Below are positions 52,922-62,033 of a stretch of 64,000 bases of DNA, in pieces. Source of the stretch: Paenibacillus sp. JCM 10914 (GTDB lineage Bacteria; Bacillota; Bacilli; Paenibacillales; Paenibacillaceae). Position 1 is the first letter of the stretch, and every line of letters begins with the position of its first letter. The stretch is taken from positions 48,327 to 112,326 of the forward strand of contig NZ_BAZR01000015.1 in NCBI RefSeq assembly GCF_001315105.1. Direction: 5' to 3'. Made by a program: the position numbers and the translations under genes. The notes beneath the pieces are model-generated. The model was not told the origin of the DNA. It saw nothing but the letters and a program-made list of their open reading frames with translations, and did not search any database.

Positions 52922-53551
52922 ATGACAAAGCCCGATCCATCCGTAATCGTTACGAAGTCACTTGCTGCAGAAGTGGAACATATACGACAGCCCGGATACC
53001 CCGTACACGCTCATTTTGTGAACCGATGGTCATCACGAAGCTTTGCTTCGCGCCCGGTTGAGGAAGAGGTGCTGTTCACGGTATTGGAAGCAGCAAGATG
53101 GGCACCGTCCTCGGGCAACGGACAGCCATGGCGGTTCGTCGTGGCAAGGACGCAAGCAGAGCGCGAACGGTTTCAGACGTTTATTCTTCCCGGCAATCGC
53201 GGATGGAGTGACCATGCTCCTGCACTTATTCTGCTGATCTCATATAACCTGAACGCAAAGGGCGAGCCAAGCGGCAGCCATGCCTTTGATGCGGGAACGG
53301 CCTGGGGGACCATCGCAGCCCAAGCAGCCTTGCTTGGACTCAACACGCGCGCGCTTGGCGGCTTCGATCGGGAAGCGGCCCGCCAAGCCCTTGGCATTCC
53401 CGTGGAATACGATCTGCATGCAGTCATTGCGCTTGGTTACCGGGGGGATCCATCGTCATTGCCCGACTCGCTTCGGGAGCGAGATATTCCTACAGGACGC
53501 CTGCCCTTAAACGAGTTGGTGCATAATGGTGTGTTCGGGGCGCAAGAATAG
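52922..53551 (+). CDS. Nitroreductase family FMN-dependent oxidoreductase
   Basis: 209 residues. FMN-binding NRWSSRSFASRPV and EAARWAPSSGNGQPWRFVVA at the N-terminus, and the C-terminal GYRGDPSSLPDSLRERD typical of the family. Such proteins reduce nitro or quinone groups, or supply reduced flavin. As the last gene of the sulfonate operon it may provide FMNH2 to the monooxygenases elsewhere in the window, or reduce an aromatic product; both are inference. AAGGTAAGGAG precedes ATG. Confidence 0.87.
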   Translation: MTKPDPSVIVTKSLAAEVEHIRQPGYPVHAHFVNRWSSRSFASRPVEEEVLFTVLEAARWAPSSGNGQPWRFVVARTQAERERFQTFILPGNRGWSDHAPALILLISYNLNAKGEPSGSHAFDAGTAWGTIAAQAALLGLNTRALGGFDREAARQALGIPVEYDLHAVIALGYRGDPSSLPDSLRERDIPTGRLPLNELVHNGVFGAQE

Positions 53552-53563
53552 ATCATGCTCCGC

Positions 53564-55090
53564 TTATGATATGATCCCGACAGGCCATTCGGCATGGAAT
53601 ACAGTGCCCTCCTGAAGCTTGCTGACCACGCTGATATTGCCGCCATGAGCAGAGAGGATCGACTGGGCGATAGCCAGTCCAAGACCTGAACCGCCTTGCT
53701 GCCTGCCGCGAGATTCATCAACGCGATAGAAGCGCTCGAATAGATGGGGAAGATGGGCCTCTGAGATGCCGGAGCCGTTATCCTCAACCGACAGCACGGC
53801 CCATTGGCCGTGCTGATTTGTATGGAGTGCGACAGTGACATAGCCTGTTGTACCATTGGTATGTTGTACCGCGTTATGGAAGAGGTTGTAGATGACCTGC
53901 TTGATCTTGTCAGGATCACACAGGCACTGGATCTGCATAGCATGAAACGTTACGTCCCGGTCCTGGGCAAGCATGCGTAGATGGGGCTCCATCTCTGACA
54001 GCAGCAGATCGAGACGGATAACCTCAAGTTGGAGTTCAGGCTTGCGATCCAGCTTGGCGAGCAGGAGCAGGTCCTCTACTAATTTCTTCATGCGAGTAGA
54101 CTCGCCATGCATGCTGAATAAGGCTGATTGGAGCTGCTCGGGATGGCTCGCTGCCCCACGTTGCAGCACTTCGAGGAAGCCGTGGATGGAGGTAAGTGGC
54201 GTCCGCAGCTCGTGCGAAGCATCAGCGATAAAACGCCGCATCTGCTCCTTGGCCTCACGCTCGGCTTCGAATGCGTCTTCCAACCGTTCGAGCATCCCAT
54301 TGAAGGAAACACTCAAGCGGTCGATCTCCAGTTGTCCTTGCACAGAAGGGAAACGATTACCCAGATTACCGGCATCGATCTTCTTGACGGTTTCCACCAT
54401 CCTGTTCAATGGGTTGAGCGTTTGCCGAAGCAAAGGCAAATACAGGGCGATTCCACCGGCCATAGCCAGTAAGGCGAGCGCCGCGAATATGAGCAGTTGC
54501 CGCGACAATACTGCATGCAGCGATTCCGTATTTACTCCGAGCTGCAGCAGCCCGGTAGGGTTGTCCGGACTGCCGGATGGACGGAAGACGATTAATTGCT
54601 CTGTGCCGTTCCGATTATCTACTACCTCATAGTTCCCGGGCTGTCTCAGCTTTAACTGCTCCATAATCTTTGTATAAGCGTCAGCAGAAAGCTGCGGAGC
54701 GGCAGTATTATTCTCGACTGCAAGATCGACGAATTCTCCGTTCGCATCGATCGTCGCAAGCGACATGTTCGGCAGAAAGAACACGGGACGTTCTCCTGGT
54801 CCATTGAGCCCTTCCTTGCTGTTGCCGGCTGGCGGCATTACGCCAACCATTGAAGGCGGATCACCTCGGCGTGCGTGTTCAGGCGCCCACAATTCCCTTG
54901 GCATGGAGCGCAGCTGAAGCTGCAGGGTTTCGGCTTGATTACGGAAGAGGGCATTCTTCATTAACACATACTGAAACGCGCCGATCAAGATCAACAGAAT
55001 CGCCAATACGAGCAGTGAACGGGCCAGCAGCTGCGTTCGCAACGAACGCTTGGAGGTTGGAGATAAGGATATTAGCGGATTGAATTTCAT
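53564..55090 (-). CDS. Sensor histidine kinase with HAMP domain
   Basis: 508 residues. First membrane segment about 20-45, extracytoplasmic domain with proline-rich stretch to about 185, second segment (LLIFAALALLAMAGGIALYLPLL), HAMP, DHp box ADASHELRTPLTSIHGF, and ATPase boxes NLFHNAVQHT, VEDNGSGIS, GGSGLGLAIAQS. ATG at 55090 overlaps the regulator stop by one base (TGATG). Stimulus unknown. Confidence 0.92.
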   Translation of the reverse strand: MKFNPLISLSPTSKRSLRTQLLARSLLVLAILLILIGAFQYVLMKNALFRNQAETLQLQLRSMPRELWAPEHARRGDPPSMVGVMPPAGNSKEGLNGPGERPVFFLPNMSLATIDANGEFVDLAVENNTAAPQLSADAYTKIMEQLKLRQPGNYEVVDNRNGTEQLIVFRPSGSPDNPTGLLQLGVNTESLHAVLSRQLLIFAALALLAMAGGIALYLPLLRQTLNPLNRMVETVKKIDAGNLGNRFPSVQGQLEIDRLSVSFNGMLERLEDAFEAEREAKEQMRRFIADASHELRTPLTSIHGFLEVLQRGAASHPEQLQSALFSMHGESTRMKKLVEDLLLLAKLDRKPELQLEVIRLDLLLSEMEPHLRMLAQDRDVTFHAMQIQCLCDPDKIKQVIYNLFHNAVQHTNGTTGYVTVALHTNQHGQWAVLSVEDNGSGISEAHLPHLFERFYRVDESRGRQQGGSGLGLAIAQSILSAHGGNISVVSKLQEGTVFHAEWPVGIIS

Positions 55091-55773
55091 CACAGATCCA
55101 CCCGATAGCCAGCACCGCGCAGCGTTCGAATAATGCGGTGTTCCTTATCGCCAAGCTTCTCACGCAAAGATCGAATGTACACCTCAACGATGTTATCTTC
55201 ACCGCCAAAATCATAATCCCACACGATGTTCAGTATGTTGGACTTACTGAGTACGGTCCCATGCTTCGTAATGAGCAGCTTGAGCAGCTTATATTCGGTT
55301 GGTGATAACTCAAGGGCTGTCTCCATATAGGTGATCTCTTTCTTACGGTCATCAATCGTGAAATGGCCCAAACGGATTTCACCAAGCAGCCCCGGGAATT
55401 GATTGCGCAGCCGCGCCTGAATGCGAGCCAGCAGTTCCTCGAAGCTGAACGGCTTGACCATATAATCGTCGGCCCCGATCCGCAGCCCCTTCACCCGATG
55501 GTCGACATCATCTTTAGCCGTCAGCATAATAATGGCCATATCTTGCCCGGAGTCCTTGAATACTCTGCATACTTCCATGCCGTTCATCCCTGGCATCATG
55601 ACATCCAGTATGATGATATGAGGGAAGAAGGAGGCAGCGACAGCGGTAGCTTGCTCTCCATCAACTGCTGTCTGTACCTCAAACCCTTCATTCATTAATC
55701 CCAATTGAAGAAACTGCAAAATATGCGGTTCGTCATCCACCAGCAATATGCGAATCCCTTTCGTAAGCTCCAT
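55090..55773 (-). CDS. OmpR/PhoB-type response regulator
   Basis: 227 residues. Receiver domain with DDE near residue 14, phosphoacceptor Asp in IILDVMMPGMNG, Lys in DYMVKPFSF; winged-helix domain with ELSPTEYKLLKLLITKHG, VVEVYIRSLREKL, RTLRGAGYRVDL. Forms a two-component system with the kinase downstream. Not adjacent to clear targets; 274 bases separate it from the divergent pirin gene. Confidence 0.93.
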   Translation of the reverse strand: MELTKGIRILLVDDEPHILQFLQLGLMNEGFEVQTAVDGEQATAVAASFFPHIIILDVMMPGMNGMEVCRVFKDSGQDMAIIMLTAKDDVDHRVKGLRIGADDYMVKPFSFEELLARIQARLRNQFPGLLGEIRLGHFTIDDRKKEITYMETALELSPTEYKLLKLLITKHGTVLSKSNILNIVWDYDFGGEDNIVEVYIRSLREKLGDKEHRIIRTLRGAGYRVDL

Positions 55774-56047
55774 TATCCGTAACTCTCCTCAACGCTCATG
55801 AATTGGTTAAGACATTATTCGTTATTTTCCAAGAATTCTATCATACAACCCATAACTGAATGACAACTGAATGCTGGCTGAAAATTAGCTGAATGCAGTT
55901 CGTAAATACGAATATACAAATAGGGAAAATAAGGATGTTGATATATATTCTGTTATCGTCAATACTATTTGAAAGTCGAAAGACCATTACGGAAGAACTG
56001 CATAACCTGAGGTTGTATCCGGGATGGATGAAAGGAGGAGGCCGGAC

Positions 56048-56812
56048 ATGATAGGAACGTTGCATTCACCTGAATCACAGAGCAGCAGCGTACTGGATGG
56101 AGGAAGGATAACGGAGCAGAAGCCGATTGGTTTGTCGGGGGAAGGATCAGCTGTGACACGGGTAGGACCTCTCTTTTACTGGTCATGGTTCCGCTCTTCT
56201 GTAGAAGGATACATCGCCCCTCATCCCCATCAAGGCTTTGAGATTGTGACCTATATTATTCAAGGCAAGAGTGCATACAAAGACTCCCACGGTACCCAGA
56301 GTGATGTGGGGCCAGGCGGTCTGCAATTGTTGAGAGCAGGTTCGGGCGTTACGCATGAAGAACGGATGACAGGGCCTGACGTGGAAGGATTTCAAATCTG
56401 GTTCGAACCGTATCTCCGCGATTCCTTAAAGCAGAATCCTGCCTTTCGTCAGTATCGTCCGGATTCTTTTCCGGTAAGCCGGGTATTGGGCGGTTTGATC
56501 AAAACGGTAATAGGCCATGGAGCCCCCCCGGATCTGTCTGTGGACGTCAGAATGCTGGATTATCAGGTTTTAGCCGGCAATCAGGCGACTTATGAGTTGG
56601 AATCAGGTCGACGTGCAGCGGCGCTTGCGGTCAGAGGTTCAGGCAGTTTCCGCAGTGGAGGGGACGCATTGTCATTTGGGCATCGGGACTTTATGGTAAT
56701 CGATACGGAGTCGGGGGAGACGCTGACCCTTGATGCACAAGAGAATGTCAGAATTCTTCTGATCGATGTTCCGGTAAACCCTGGATATCCGCTGTATTCC
56801 AAGCGACCTTGA
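56048..56812 (+). CDS. Pirin family protein
   Basis: 254 residues with two cupin barrels. N-terminal barrel: FYWSWFRSSVEGYIAPHPHQGFEIVTYIIQG, with metal-binding histidines in HPHQGFE, and GSGVTHEE. Bacterial pirins act as redox-sensitive regulators or quercetinases. ATG at 56048 is set by AAAGGAGGAGG. Monocistronic. Confidence 0.9.
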   Translation: MIGTLHSPESQSSSVLDGGRITEQKPIGLSGEGSAVTRVGPLFYWSWFRSSVEGYIAPHPHQGFEIVTYIIQGKSAYKDSHGTQSDVGPGGLQLLRAGSGVTHEERMTGPDVEGFQIWFEPYLRDSLKQNPAFRQYRPDSFPVSRVLGGLIKTVIGHGAPPDLSVDVRMLDYQVLAGNQATYELESGRRAAALAVRGSGSFRSGGDALSFGHRDFMVIDTESGETLTLDAQENVRILLIDVPVNPGYPLYSKRP

Positions 56813-56870
56813 GCTGAAATTATGACAATATTGTAGTGGAATGCACTTTAAGAAGTGAGATAAACTGAGT

Positions 56871-56905
56871 CTGTCAGGAGGAGAATTTCCTGTACAGGCT
56901 TTTTT
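56871..56905 (+). terminator. Intrinsic terminator
   Basis: CTGTCAGGA pairs with TCCTGTACAG (with a bulge), then CTTTTTTAT. Confidence 0.6.
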
Positions 56906-57083
56906 ATTCATAAGCAGATAGGCCCAATCTCGGATTCCGGACTTGCTAACATCGGACGAGTTGGGTTATTTTGGTTTTTATATTTACTAAAATAATCTAT
57001 TTATACTAAATCGAGTGATAAAAAGAGACTAAAGTCCTTCTTGTTACCAATCATTGGCATGTATTTTCATGATCATAGTAGCA

Positions 57084-57147
57084 TGCGTCCCGAGACGCAG
57101 CCTGTCTATAATGATTGCGGGATCACGAAAAATGACAATTTCGTAAT
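57084..57147 (+). promoter_or_regulatory. Promoter region of the NlpC/P60 gene with hairpins
   Basis: TATAAT at 57107-57112 is a perfect -10, but no -35 consensus is present; instead TGCGTC-CCGA-GACGCA (57084-57099), a perfect inverted repeat, lies where -35 should be. Further on GATCACGAAA and TTTCGTAATC (57120-57147) are a second near-perfect dyad in the leader. This suggests activator control at -35 and a structured leader. 56906-57083 holds only AT-rich sequence. Confidence 0.5.
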
Positions 57148-57193
57148 CTACAATCATCTGATGGGAGAGATTTATATTTTCTCGAAGACAAGC

Positions 57194-57958
57194 ATGAAAA
57201 AATTGATGGCCGGAGCGCTTCTATCCACAGCTGTTCTTGGTTCTTTCGGATATGGTTCTGTGAATGAAGTTGCTGCAGCAAGCGTACAATCTGTACAAAA
57301 CGGAGTGGCCAATTCCAATGTAAACATGCGCAGTCAAGCTTCGACTTCTGGCAAAGTCGTTGAACGCGTATATAAAGGAGACCGGGTCCAAATCCTGGGC
57401 AGCAGCTCCGGCTGGTACAAGATCAAGACATCCAGTGGCAAACAAGGATATGCTTCATCAAAGTTTATTACCCAAAGCAACAGCTCTTCTAACAACTCTG
57501 GCAGCCAGACGCCTTCGACGAATGCTTCTGTAGAGAAAGTAATCGCAGCAGGCATGAAGTACTTGGGAACCCCGTATGAATTCGGTTCTAACCGCAATTC
57601 AACGAGAACCTTTGACTGTTCGGCTTTCGTTCGCCGTGCATTCCTGGATGGTGCGGGCATCACGTTGCCTAGTGATTCCAGAGCTCAAGGCCAGTTTGTG
57701 AAGAATAAAGGAAACGCCGTCACGAACATCAACCAGTTGAAGCGTGGGGATCTAGTATTCTTCATGAGTTACAGAGGGAATTCTGCATCGGCTTACGCCG
57801 GTATCAACAAAGCGAATCAACGCATTACGCACGTTGCCATCTACTTGGGCGACAACAAGCTGCTGCATACTTACTCGAAGCAGTCCGGCGGTGTGCTCGT
57901 AGGTGAGTTCGGGAACTCCTGGAAGCATCGCTTCCTGTATGGCGGAAGTGCATTGTAA
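57194..57958 (+). CDS. Secreted NlpC/P60 peptidoglycan hydrolase with SH3b domain
   Basis: 254 residues from ATG at 57194. Signal peptide about 1-29 (KKLMAGALLSTAVLGSFGYG ... AAA), a bacterial SH3 domain (NVNMRSQASTSGKVVERVYKGD, about 37-95), a serine/asparagine linker, then the NlpC/P60 domain with catalytic Cys in FDCSAFVRRAF and His in RITHVAIYLGD. It cleaves D-Glu-mDAP type stem-peptide bonds in cell walls. The upstream in-frame extension lacks a signal sequence. Confidence 0.92.
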   Translation: MKKLMAGALLSTAVLGSFGYGSVNEVAAASVQSVQNGVANSNVNMRSQASTSGKVVERVYKGDRVQILGSSSGWYKIKTSSGKQGYASSKFITQSNSSSNNSGSQTPSTNASVEKVIAAGMKYLGTPYEFGSNRNSTRTFDCSAFVRRAFLDGAGITLPSDSRAQGQFVKNKGNAVTNINQLKRGDLVFFMSYRGNSASAYAGINKANQRITHVAIYLGDNKLLHTYSKQSGGVLVGEFGNSWKHRFLYGGSAL

Positions 57959-57993
57959 TTCATAAGTATTTCACAAAAAGATTAATGATACTT

Positions 57994-58050
57994 AGCAGGG
58001 GCTGTTCTGTCAACGTAACTTCGTGTTTGCGTTGATGGGACAGCCCCTGC
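57994..58050 (+). terminator. Stem-loop after the NlpC/P60 gene
   Basis: AGCAGGGGCTGT pairs with ACAGCCCCTGCT, with an inner CAACG/CGTTG stem. The T-run after it is poor, so function as a terminator is less sure. Confidence 0.55.
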
Positions 58051-58123
58051 TGCTTCGATTTGCTTTTGACAACGGATTTATGTATGGTAAGACGATCATC
58101 ATAACGACAAGGGGGGATTATCG

Positions 58124-58324
58124 ATGAATGGCGGACAACGCGCAAATATCAAGCCGGGGCTTACCGTGGATATTGTATTGAAGCAGGATCAGCGAACCGG
58201 GAAGCTTACCCGCGGGATCGTGAAGGATATTCTGACGAATTCCCCGAACCATCCGCACGGAATTAAGGTGCGTCTTCAAGATGGCCAGGTTGGGCGGGTA
58301 CAGAACATCCTCAGCGAACAGTAA
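58124..58324 (+). CDS. ywbE: YwbE family protein
   Basis: 66 residues, the size of B. subtilis YwbE: NIKPGLTVDIVLKQDQRTGKLTRGIVKDIL, then HPHGIKVRLQDGQVGRVQNI. The family is a small beta-rich, probably RNA-binding-fold protein of unknown role. AAGGGGGGA precedes ATG. Confidence 0.93.
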   Translation: MNGGQRANIKPGLTVDIVLKQDQRTGKLTRGIVKDILTNSPNHPHGIKVRLQDGQVGRVQNILSEQ

Positions 58325-58361
58325 GATACGCTTATTGTACATACTGGATCTGCATGAAATG

Positions 58362-58412
58362 AAGTTGACCGGCGGCTCGCTGTAATGAGACCGCTGCAGG
58401 CAACTTTTTTTG
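58362..58412 (+). terminator. Terminator after ywbE
   Basis: AGTTG-CC-GC arms pair with GC-GGCAACT with an imperfect middle, followed by TTTTTTT. Confidence 0.6.
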
Positions 58413-58470
58413 CGTAAGCATGCAACTTCGTCATCTCCAAGAGCGTCTGGAGAATGAGGTGATAATCAAG

Positions 58471-59058
58471 ATGAGCAAATACCTGTATATGGGTTTTATA
58501 TTGATGTTGATGTTGACCGGTTGCGGGGGGCAAGAAGCTACGGGAGCCGATCAGCCTGCTGTTGCATCAGATCATGCCCCAAGAGCGAATCATGCAGAAG
58601 TGGCACAAGGGGATTTCGTATACCGTTTGGTAAGCGAGAGCGAGACGTATGAGTCCGGAAATAACGTTAATGTTTACGCTGAACTCGAATACGTAGGCGA
58701 ACTGGGGGAAATTACGATTGGACATGCGTCCTCGGCGTTTTATTTCCCGATGAAGGAACTGACTAGGGGTTATAATATTAGTTATGGAATGAATGAACCC
58801 TACATTACGACCACCCTGAAAAAAGGTGAACCCTTGCGCGAGCAAAGTGGCCGTGCGGGCGGTTATAGCGAGCACGACGACAAGAAATTCAAGGAGTTCG
58901 TCCACGAATTGAGCGAAGGTTATCCAACCGGCGAATATGTAGTGTACGGATCAGCTGATTTTGTCATTGATCCTTCGTCATATCCAGACCAAGAACGTAG
59001 CGACACAGAGACAGAACGCTACAAGATCGAAGCTGAAATCACATTTGCGGTGAAGTAA
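58471..59058 (+). CDS. Lipoprotein of unknown function
   Basis: 195 residues. Lipoprotein signal with lipobox MLTGC (Cys18), then a polar linker and one beta-rich domain (DFVYRLVSESETYESGNNVNVYAELEYVG), a pattern like bacterial immunoglobulin-type folds. ATG at 58471 follows GAGGTGATAA. Surface anchored; no named family recognised. Confidence 0.75.
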   Translation: MSKYLYMGFILMLMLTGCGGQEATGADQPAVASDHAPRANHAEVAQGDFVYRLVSESETYESGNNVNVYAELEYVGELGEITIGHASSAFYFPMKELTRGYNISYGMNEPYITTTLKKGEPLREQSGRAGGYSEHDDKKFKEFVHELSEGYPTGEYVVYGSADFVIDPSSYPDQERSDTETERYKIEAEITFAVK

Positions 59059-59078
59059 AAGCTTACAGACGTAATCCA

Positions 59079-59120
59079 TAAAGGCTCCTACGGTGAATGA
59101 TTTTACCGTAGGAGCCTTTA
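59079..59120. terminator. Bidirectional terminator
   Basis: TAAAGGCTCCTACGGT pairs perfectly with ACCGTAGGAGCCTTTA between convergent genes. Confidence 0.88.
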
Positions 59121-59141
59121 TCTGGTTGTCGTGCGGTAGGG

Positions 59142-59627
59142 CTAGAGGGAGAGGCTGCCTTCCAAAATCCGGACGAACTCCTCCAGAAATTCCTGATCTT
59201 GACGATCGAACCGCGCTTTCAGTGGACTGTCAATGTCCAGCACGCCGTATAGTGCCCCGTCCACGATCATAGGCACGACAATTTCGCTGTTGGAGGCAGC
59301 GTCGCATGCGATATGTCCAGGGAAGGCATGGACATCCTCAACTAGCAGCGTAGTTTGCTTGGAGGCTGCTGTACCGCACACTCCGCGGTTCATGGGGATG
59401 CGAATGCAGGCGGGAAGCCCCTGGAACGGGCCAAGAACGAGTTCCTGGCCGTCGTATAGATAGAAGCCAACCCAATTTGTATCCTGCATGTAGAATTTCA
59501 ATAATGCCGACGCGTTAGCCAGATTGGCAATCGCATTAGGCTCGTCATGTATAAGTGCTTTTAACTGCGCGAGGACTTGGGCCTGCTGCTCGCTTCGAGT
59601 ACCTTCGTAGGCGATGTTCTCAAACAT
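59142..59627 (-). CDS. msrC: Free methionine-(R)-sulfoxide reductase, GAF domain
   Basis: 161 residues, a single GAF domain. Matches the fRMsr (YtsP-like) family: TNWVGFYLYDGQELVLGPFQG, then three cysteines in ACIRI, RGVCGTA and HIACDAASNSEIVVPM, as in the enzyme that reduces free Met-R-sulfoxide. AAAGGGGA precedes ATG. It joins the sulfur theme but has no shared leader. Confidence 0.9.
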   Translation of the reverse strand: MFENIAYEGTRSEQQAQVLAQLKALIHDEPNAIANLANASALLKFYMQDTNWVGFYLYDGQELVLGPFQGLPACIRIPMNRGVCGTAASKQTTLLVEDVHAFPGHIACDAASNSEIVVPMIVDGALYGVLDIDSPLKARFDRQDQEFLEEFVRILEGSLSL

Positions 59628-59835
59628 GGAGATCCCCTTTCTGTGACGTTTCTATATGGTTGTTCATTTGACTTGAGCTGTCATTCGTTTCTTCACCTTA
59701 TTATAGGTGCGGGAGATACGTCAAGTGGCGGTCTCCCATCTATATACAGGCAAACTACTGATTCCTCTTCCAGATGCAAGGGTAATGAATGGACAAGAAC
59801 AGGTTTACGCCTGACGAGTGGAGGGAGTGATTGGA

Positions 59836-60141
59836 ATGCGGGCAGACGTACAGAATCTATTCATCGGTATTCATATGCTTTATCACGCCCATGAGCGGGA
59901 TCTTACCATTAGTGAGATGCAGCCCGAACTGGAACGCCACGGCTACAGGGTGGGTGACCGCGAGGTGAAGCAAGAGCTTGAGCGTTTGACAGAAGAGAAT
60001 TTCCTGACGGCGCATGGAGAAGGCTACAGCTTGACCGGAGCCGGAATACAGGAGTTCAAGGAGATTCAGGGCAAGCTTAGGGATCTCTGCAACGAAGTGC
60101 TAGACCCGGTGAAACCGAAGAAGGCGAACACCATCGCTTAA
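59836..60141 (+). CDS. Small winged-helix-like protein of unknown function
   Basis: 101 residues. The pattern (ADVQNLFIGIHMLYHAHERDLTISEMQPELERHGYRVGDREVKQELERLTEENFLTAHGEGYSLT) resembles a winged-helix domain of PadR/MarR-like regulators, but no named family fits. Start at 59836 is chosen for GGAGGGAG upstream; 59818 would overlap that site. 59628-59835 holds no further gene. Confidence 0.65.
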   Translation: MRADVQNLFIGIHMLYHAHERDLTISEMQPELERHGYRVGDREVKQELERLTEENFLTAHGEGYSLTGAGIQEFKEIQGKLRDLCNEVLDPVKPKKANTIA

Positions 60142-60157
60142 TGCCCTGAAATATAAA

Positions 60158-60209
60158 AGCAGCCCCATAAATCTGCACCCAGTCAAGTGCGGATCGGGGC
60201 TGCTTTTTT
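60158..60209. terminator. Intrinsic terminator
   Basis: AAAAGCAGCCCC pairs with GGGGCTGCTTTT around an inner GCAC/GTGC stem, with a T-run on the plus strand. Confidence 0.8.
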
Positions 60210-60216
60210 GCGTTGT

Positions 60217-61203
60217 TCAGAAAGGACTTCTATCGAGTTGGAGCGGACTCAAACTGATGGGCTCTGCCTGCTCCGGTTGCGGGGATTCAACAGGCTCACC
60301 CATATATTCCAGCAGAAAATCATGTACGCCTTGCTTATAGTGTTTGGGATCGATATGATATGCATTCGCATGGATAGCACCCTCGATTAGCAGTAGTCGC
60401 TTCGGCTCCGGTTTGGCCTCGAACATGTCAATACTCATCCGTGTGGGCACATAATTATCTCTCGTACCATGGATGAATAAGATCGGCAGTGAACTGCCGC
60501 GAACCGCGCGGATCGGGCTCACCTGATGGAGGCTGAAGCCAGCTTTACGGCGGATACGGGCATTGACCCAGGATAGGAAGGGGACAGAGGGAATCTTGTT
60601 CAGGCGGGAGAGTTGATGCCTCATAAGCTCCGTTAAATCCGAATAAGGGCAATCTGCAATGACCAGCTTGACTTGTGGCTTCGCGATCGATAAATACTCA
60701 AGTACCGTCCCGCCTCCCAAGGACTGCCCATGCAGGCCGATCGATACGTCCGAGCCATATTGCTGGGTAATCCAGTTCACCCAGGCAGCCACATCATGCT
60801 TTTCGTAATAACCGTAGGTGGTATAGCGTCCTTCACTCTGCCCATGTCGACGCTGATCGATGAGCAGCACGTTGTAACCCTTATCGGTAAACATATCAAT
60901 GAACTGCGTGGAAATCGCACGTGAACCTGTATAACCATGGACGAGCAACATCCACTGATTAGAACCTGAATTGGACTCGATCGCAGCGCCGCACAGCTTC
61001 AATCCATCGAAGCTTTTGATGACAATTTCCTGTTTCGGCAAGGATTCATAGCGTTCGCGGCTGTATAGGCCAGCTTGCTCCAACACGCTAAACAGTTTAA
61101 AGTCTTTTTTGACTGGCATCCTTGTGATCTGCAGGTAACCAACTTGCGTAATAGCGACGGCCATAACAACGGCTGCTAAGAGAATAATCATCGTAATATA
61201 CAT
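60217..61203 (-). CDS. Membrane-anchored alpha/beta hydrolase
   Basis: 328 residues. N-terminal membrane anchor (MIILLAAVVMAVAITQVGY), then an alpha/beta hydrolase: QWMLLVHGYTG (oxyanion), Ser in GLHGQSLGGG, Asp in FIHGTRDNYVP, His in IEGAIHANAYH. Resembles YqkD-type proteins of Bacillales. ATG at 61203 follows AAGGAGG at a slightly long distance; the 61299 start has no support. Substrate unknown. Confidence 0.87.
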   Translation of the reverse strand: MYITMIILLAAVVMAVAITQVGYLQITRMPVKKDFKLFSVLEQAGLYSRERYESLPKQEIVIKSFDGLKLCGAAIESNSGSNQWMLLVHGYTGSRAISTQFIDMFTDKGYNVLLIDQRRHGQSEGRYTTYGYYEKHDVAAWVNWITQQYGSDVSIGLHGQSLGGGTVLEYLSIAKPQVKLVIADCPYSDLTELMRHQLSRLNKIPSVPFLSWVNARIRRKAGFSLHQVSPIRAVRGSSLPILFIHGTRDNYVPTRMSIDMFEAKPEPKRLLLIEGAIHANAYHIDPKHYKQGVHDFLLEYMGEPVESPQPEQAEPISLSPLQLDRSPF

Positions 61204-61433
61204 ACTGCAGTATCGTTCCTCCTTCTTCAGTGCTGTGCAAGGGAGCGGAGTCCGATATTGACGGGACACTGATGAATCCATCAATATATAGACAACCAAC
61301 TGCTAAGGGCTTTTAAGGTTTTGATGGAGTCGATGATCACCAAAAGTTTATGTGATATACATTAATTACACGTAGGTAGTATCACCGAAAACCATGAATT
61401 TCAGTCCATTTTTTTGTAAAGGATGAGTTAACT

Positions 61434-62033
61434 ATGTACGTCTGTAAAGGTGAGATTCCTAACTTGGCAGGACGAAGAATTCGGCTTCGGAGAATGGACG
61501 CCGAAGACGCTTATGCGATGTCTCGTTGTTGGATGGAACCTGCGTCCAGAGCTTTCGCCGACATCCCCGTCGTTCAGTCTGTACGTGATGCCGGGCACTT
61601 GATCCAGAGACTCAATGACATGGCACTGCATGAAGAAACCATCCGCTGGGGAATTGAACGCATTGACACAAGCGAACTGCTGGGCAGCTGTGGCTTTAAT
61701 TTCTGGCAACTGGAAGGAGCCTTTCGAGGCGAATTCGGTTGTGAGCTATCCAGCAAACATTCCGGTTATGGTTATATGACGGAAGCGGCTGGCGTGGTAG
61801 CAGCCTTTGGTTTTGAAGTGATGGGGTTAAATCGGATCGAAGCACTCGTGGACCCCAGGAATGAACGAGCCTCCCGCTTGTTCGAACGACTAGGATATTC
61901 ACGGGAAGGTTTGTTGCGCGATTACCGGCACACCTTGGAGGGGTTCGTGAGCGTCAATTCTTACGCTTTGTTGAGAAGAGAATGGGAGCAGGCAAGAGAG
62001 GAGCAGGATTCATCATATGCTGATTCAATATGA
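61434..62033 (+). CDS. GNAT acetyltransferase, RimJ/RimL type
   Basis: 199 residues. RRIRLRRMDAEDAYAMSRC at the N-terminus; acetyl-CoA motif A GYGYMTEAAGVVAAFGFEVMGLNRIEALVDPRNERASRLFERLGY, classical of RimJ/RimL proteins that acetylate ribosomal protein N-termini or small molecules. AAAGGATGAG precedes ATG. Its end overlaps the transporter gene by 17 bases, so it is in the same transcript. Confidence 0.9.
   Translation: MYVCKGEIPNLAGRRIRLRRMDAEDAYAMSRCWMEPASRAFADIPVVQSVRDAGHLIQRLNDMALHEETIRWGIERIDTSELLGSCGFNFWQLEGAFRGEFGCELSSKHSGYGYMTEAAGVVAAFGFEVMGLNRIEALVDPRNERASRLFERLGYSREGLLRDYRHTLEGFVSVNSYALLRREWEQAREEQDSSYADSI

Noticed and set aside
56906..57193. Possible ydaO (c-di-AMP) riboswitch before the NlpC/P60 gene
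   Set aside because: The conserved ydaO blocks are not visible; only simple dyads are present.
61300..61433. TPP riboswitch before the GNAT-ykoC transcript
   Set aside because: No THI-box-like sequence is recognisable in the upstream AT-rich region.
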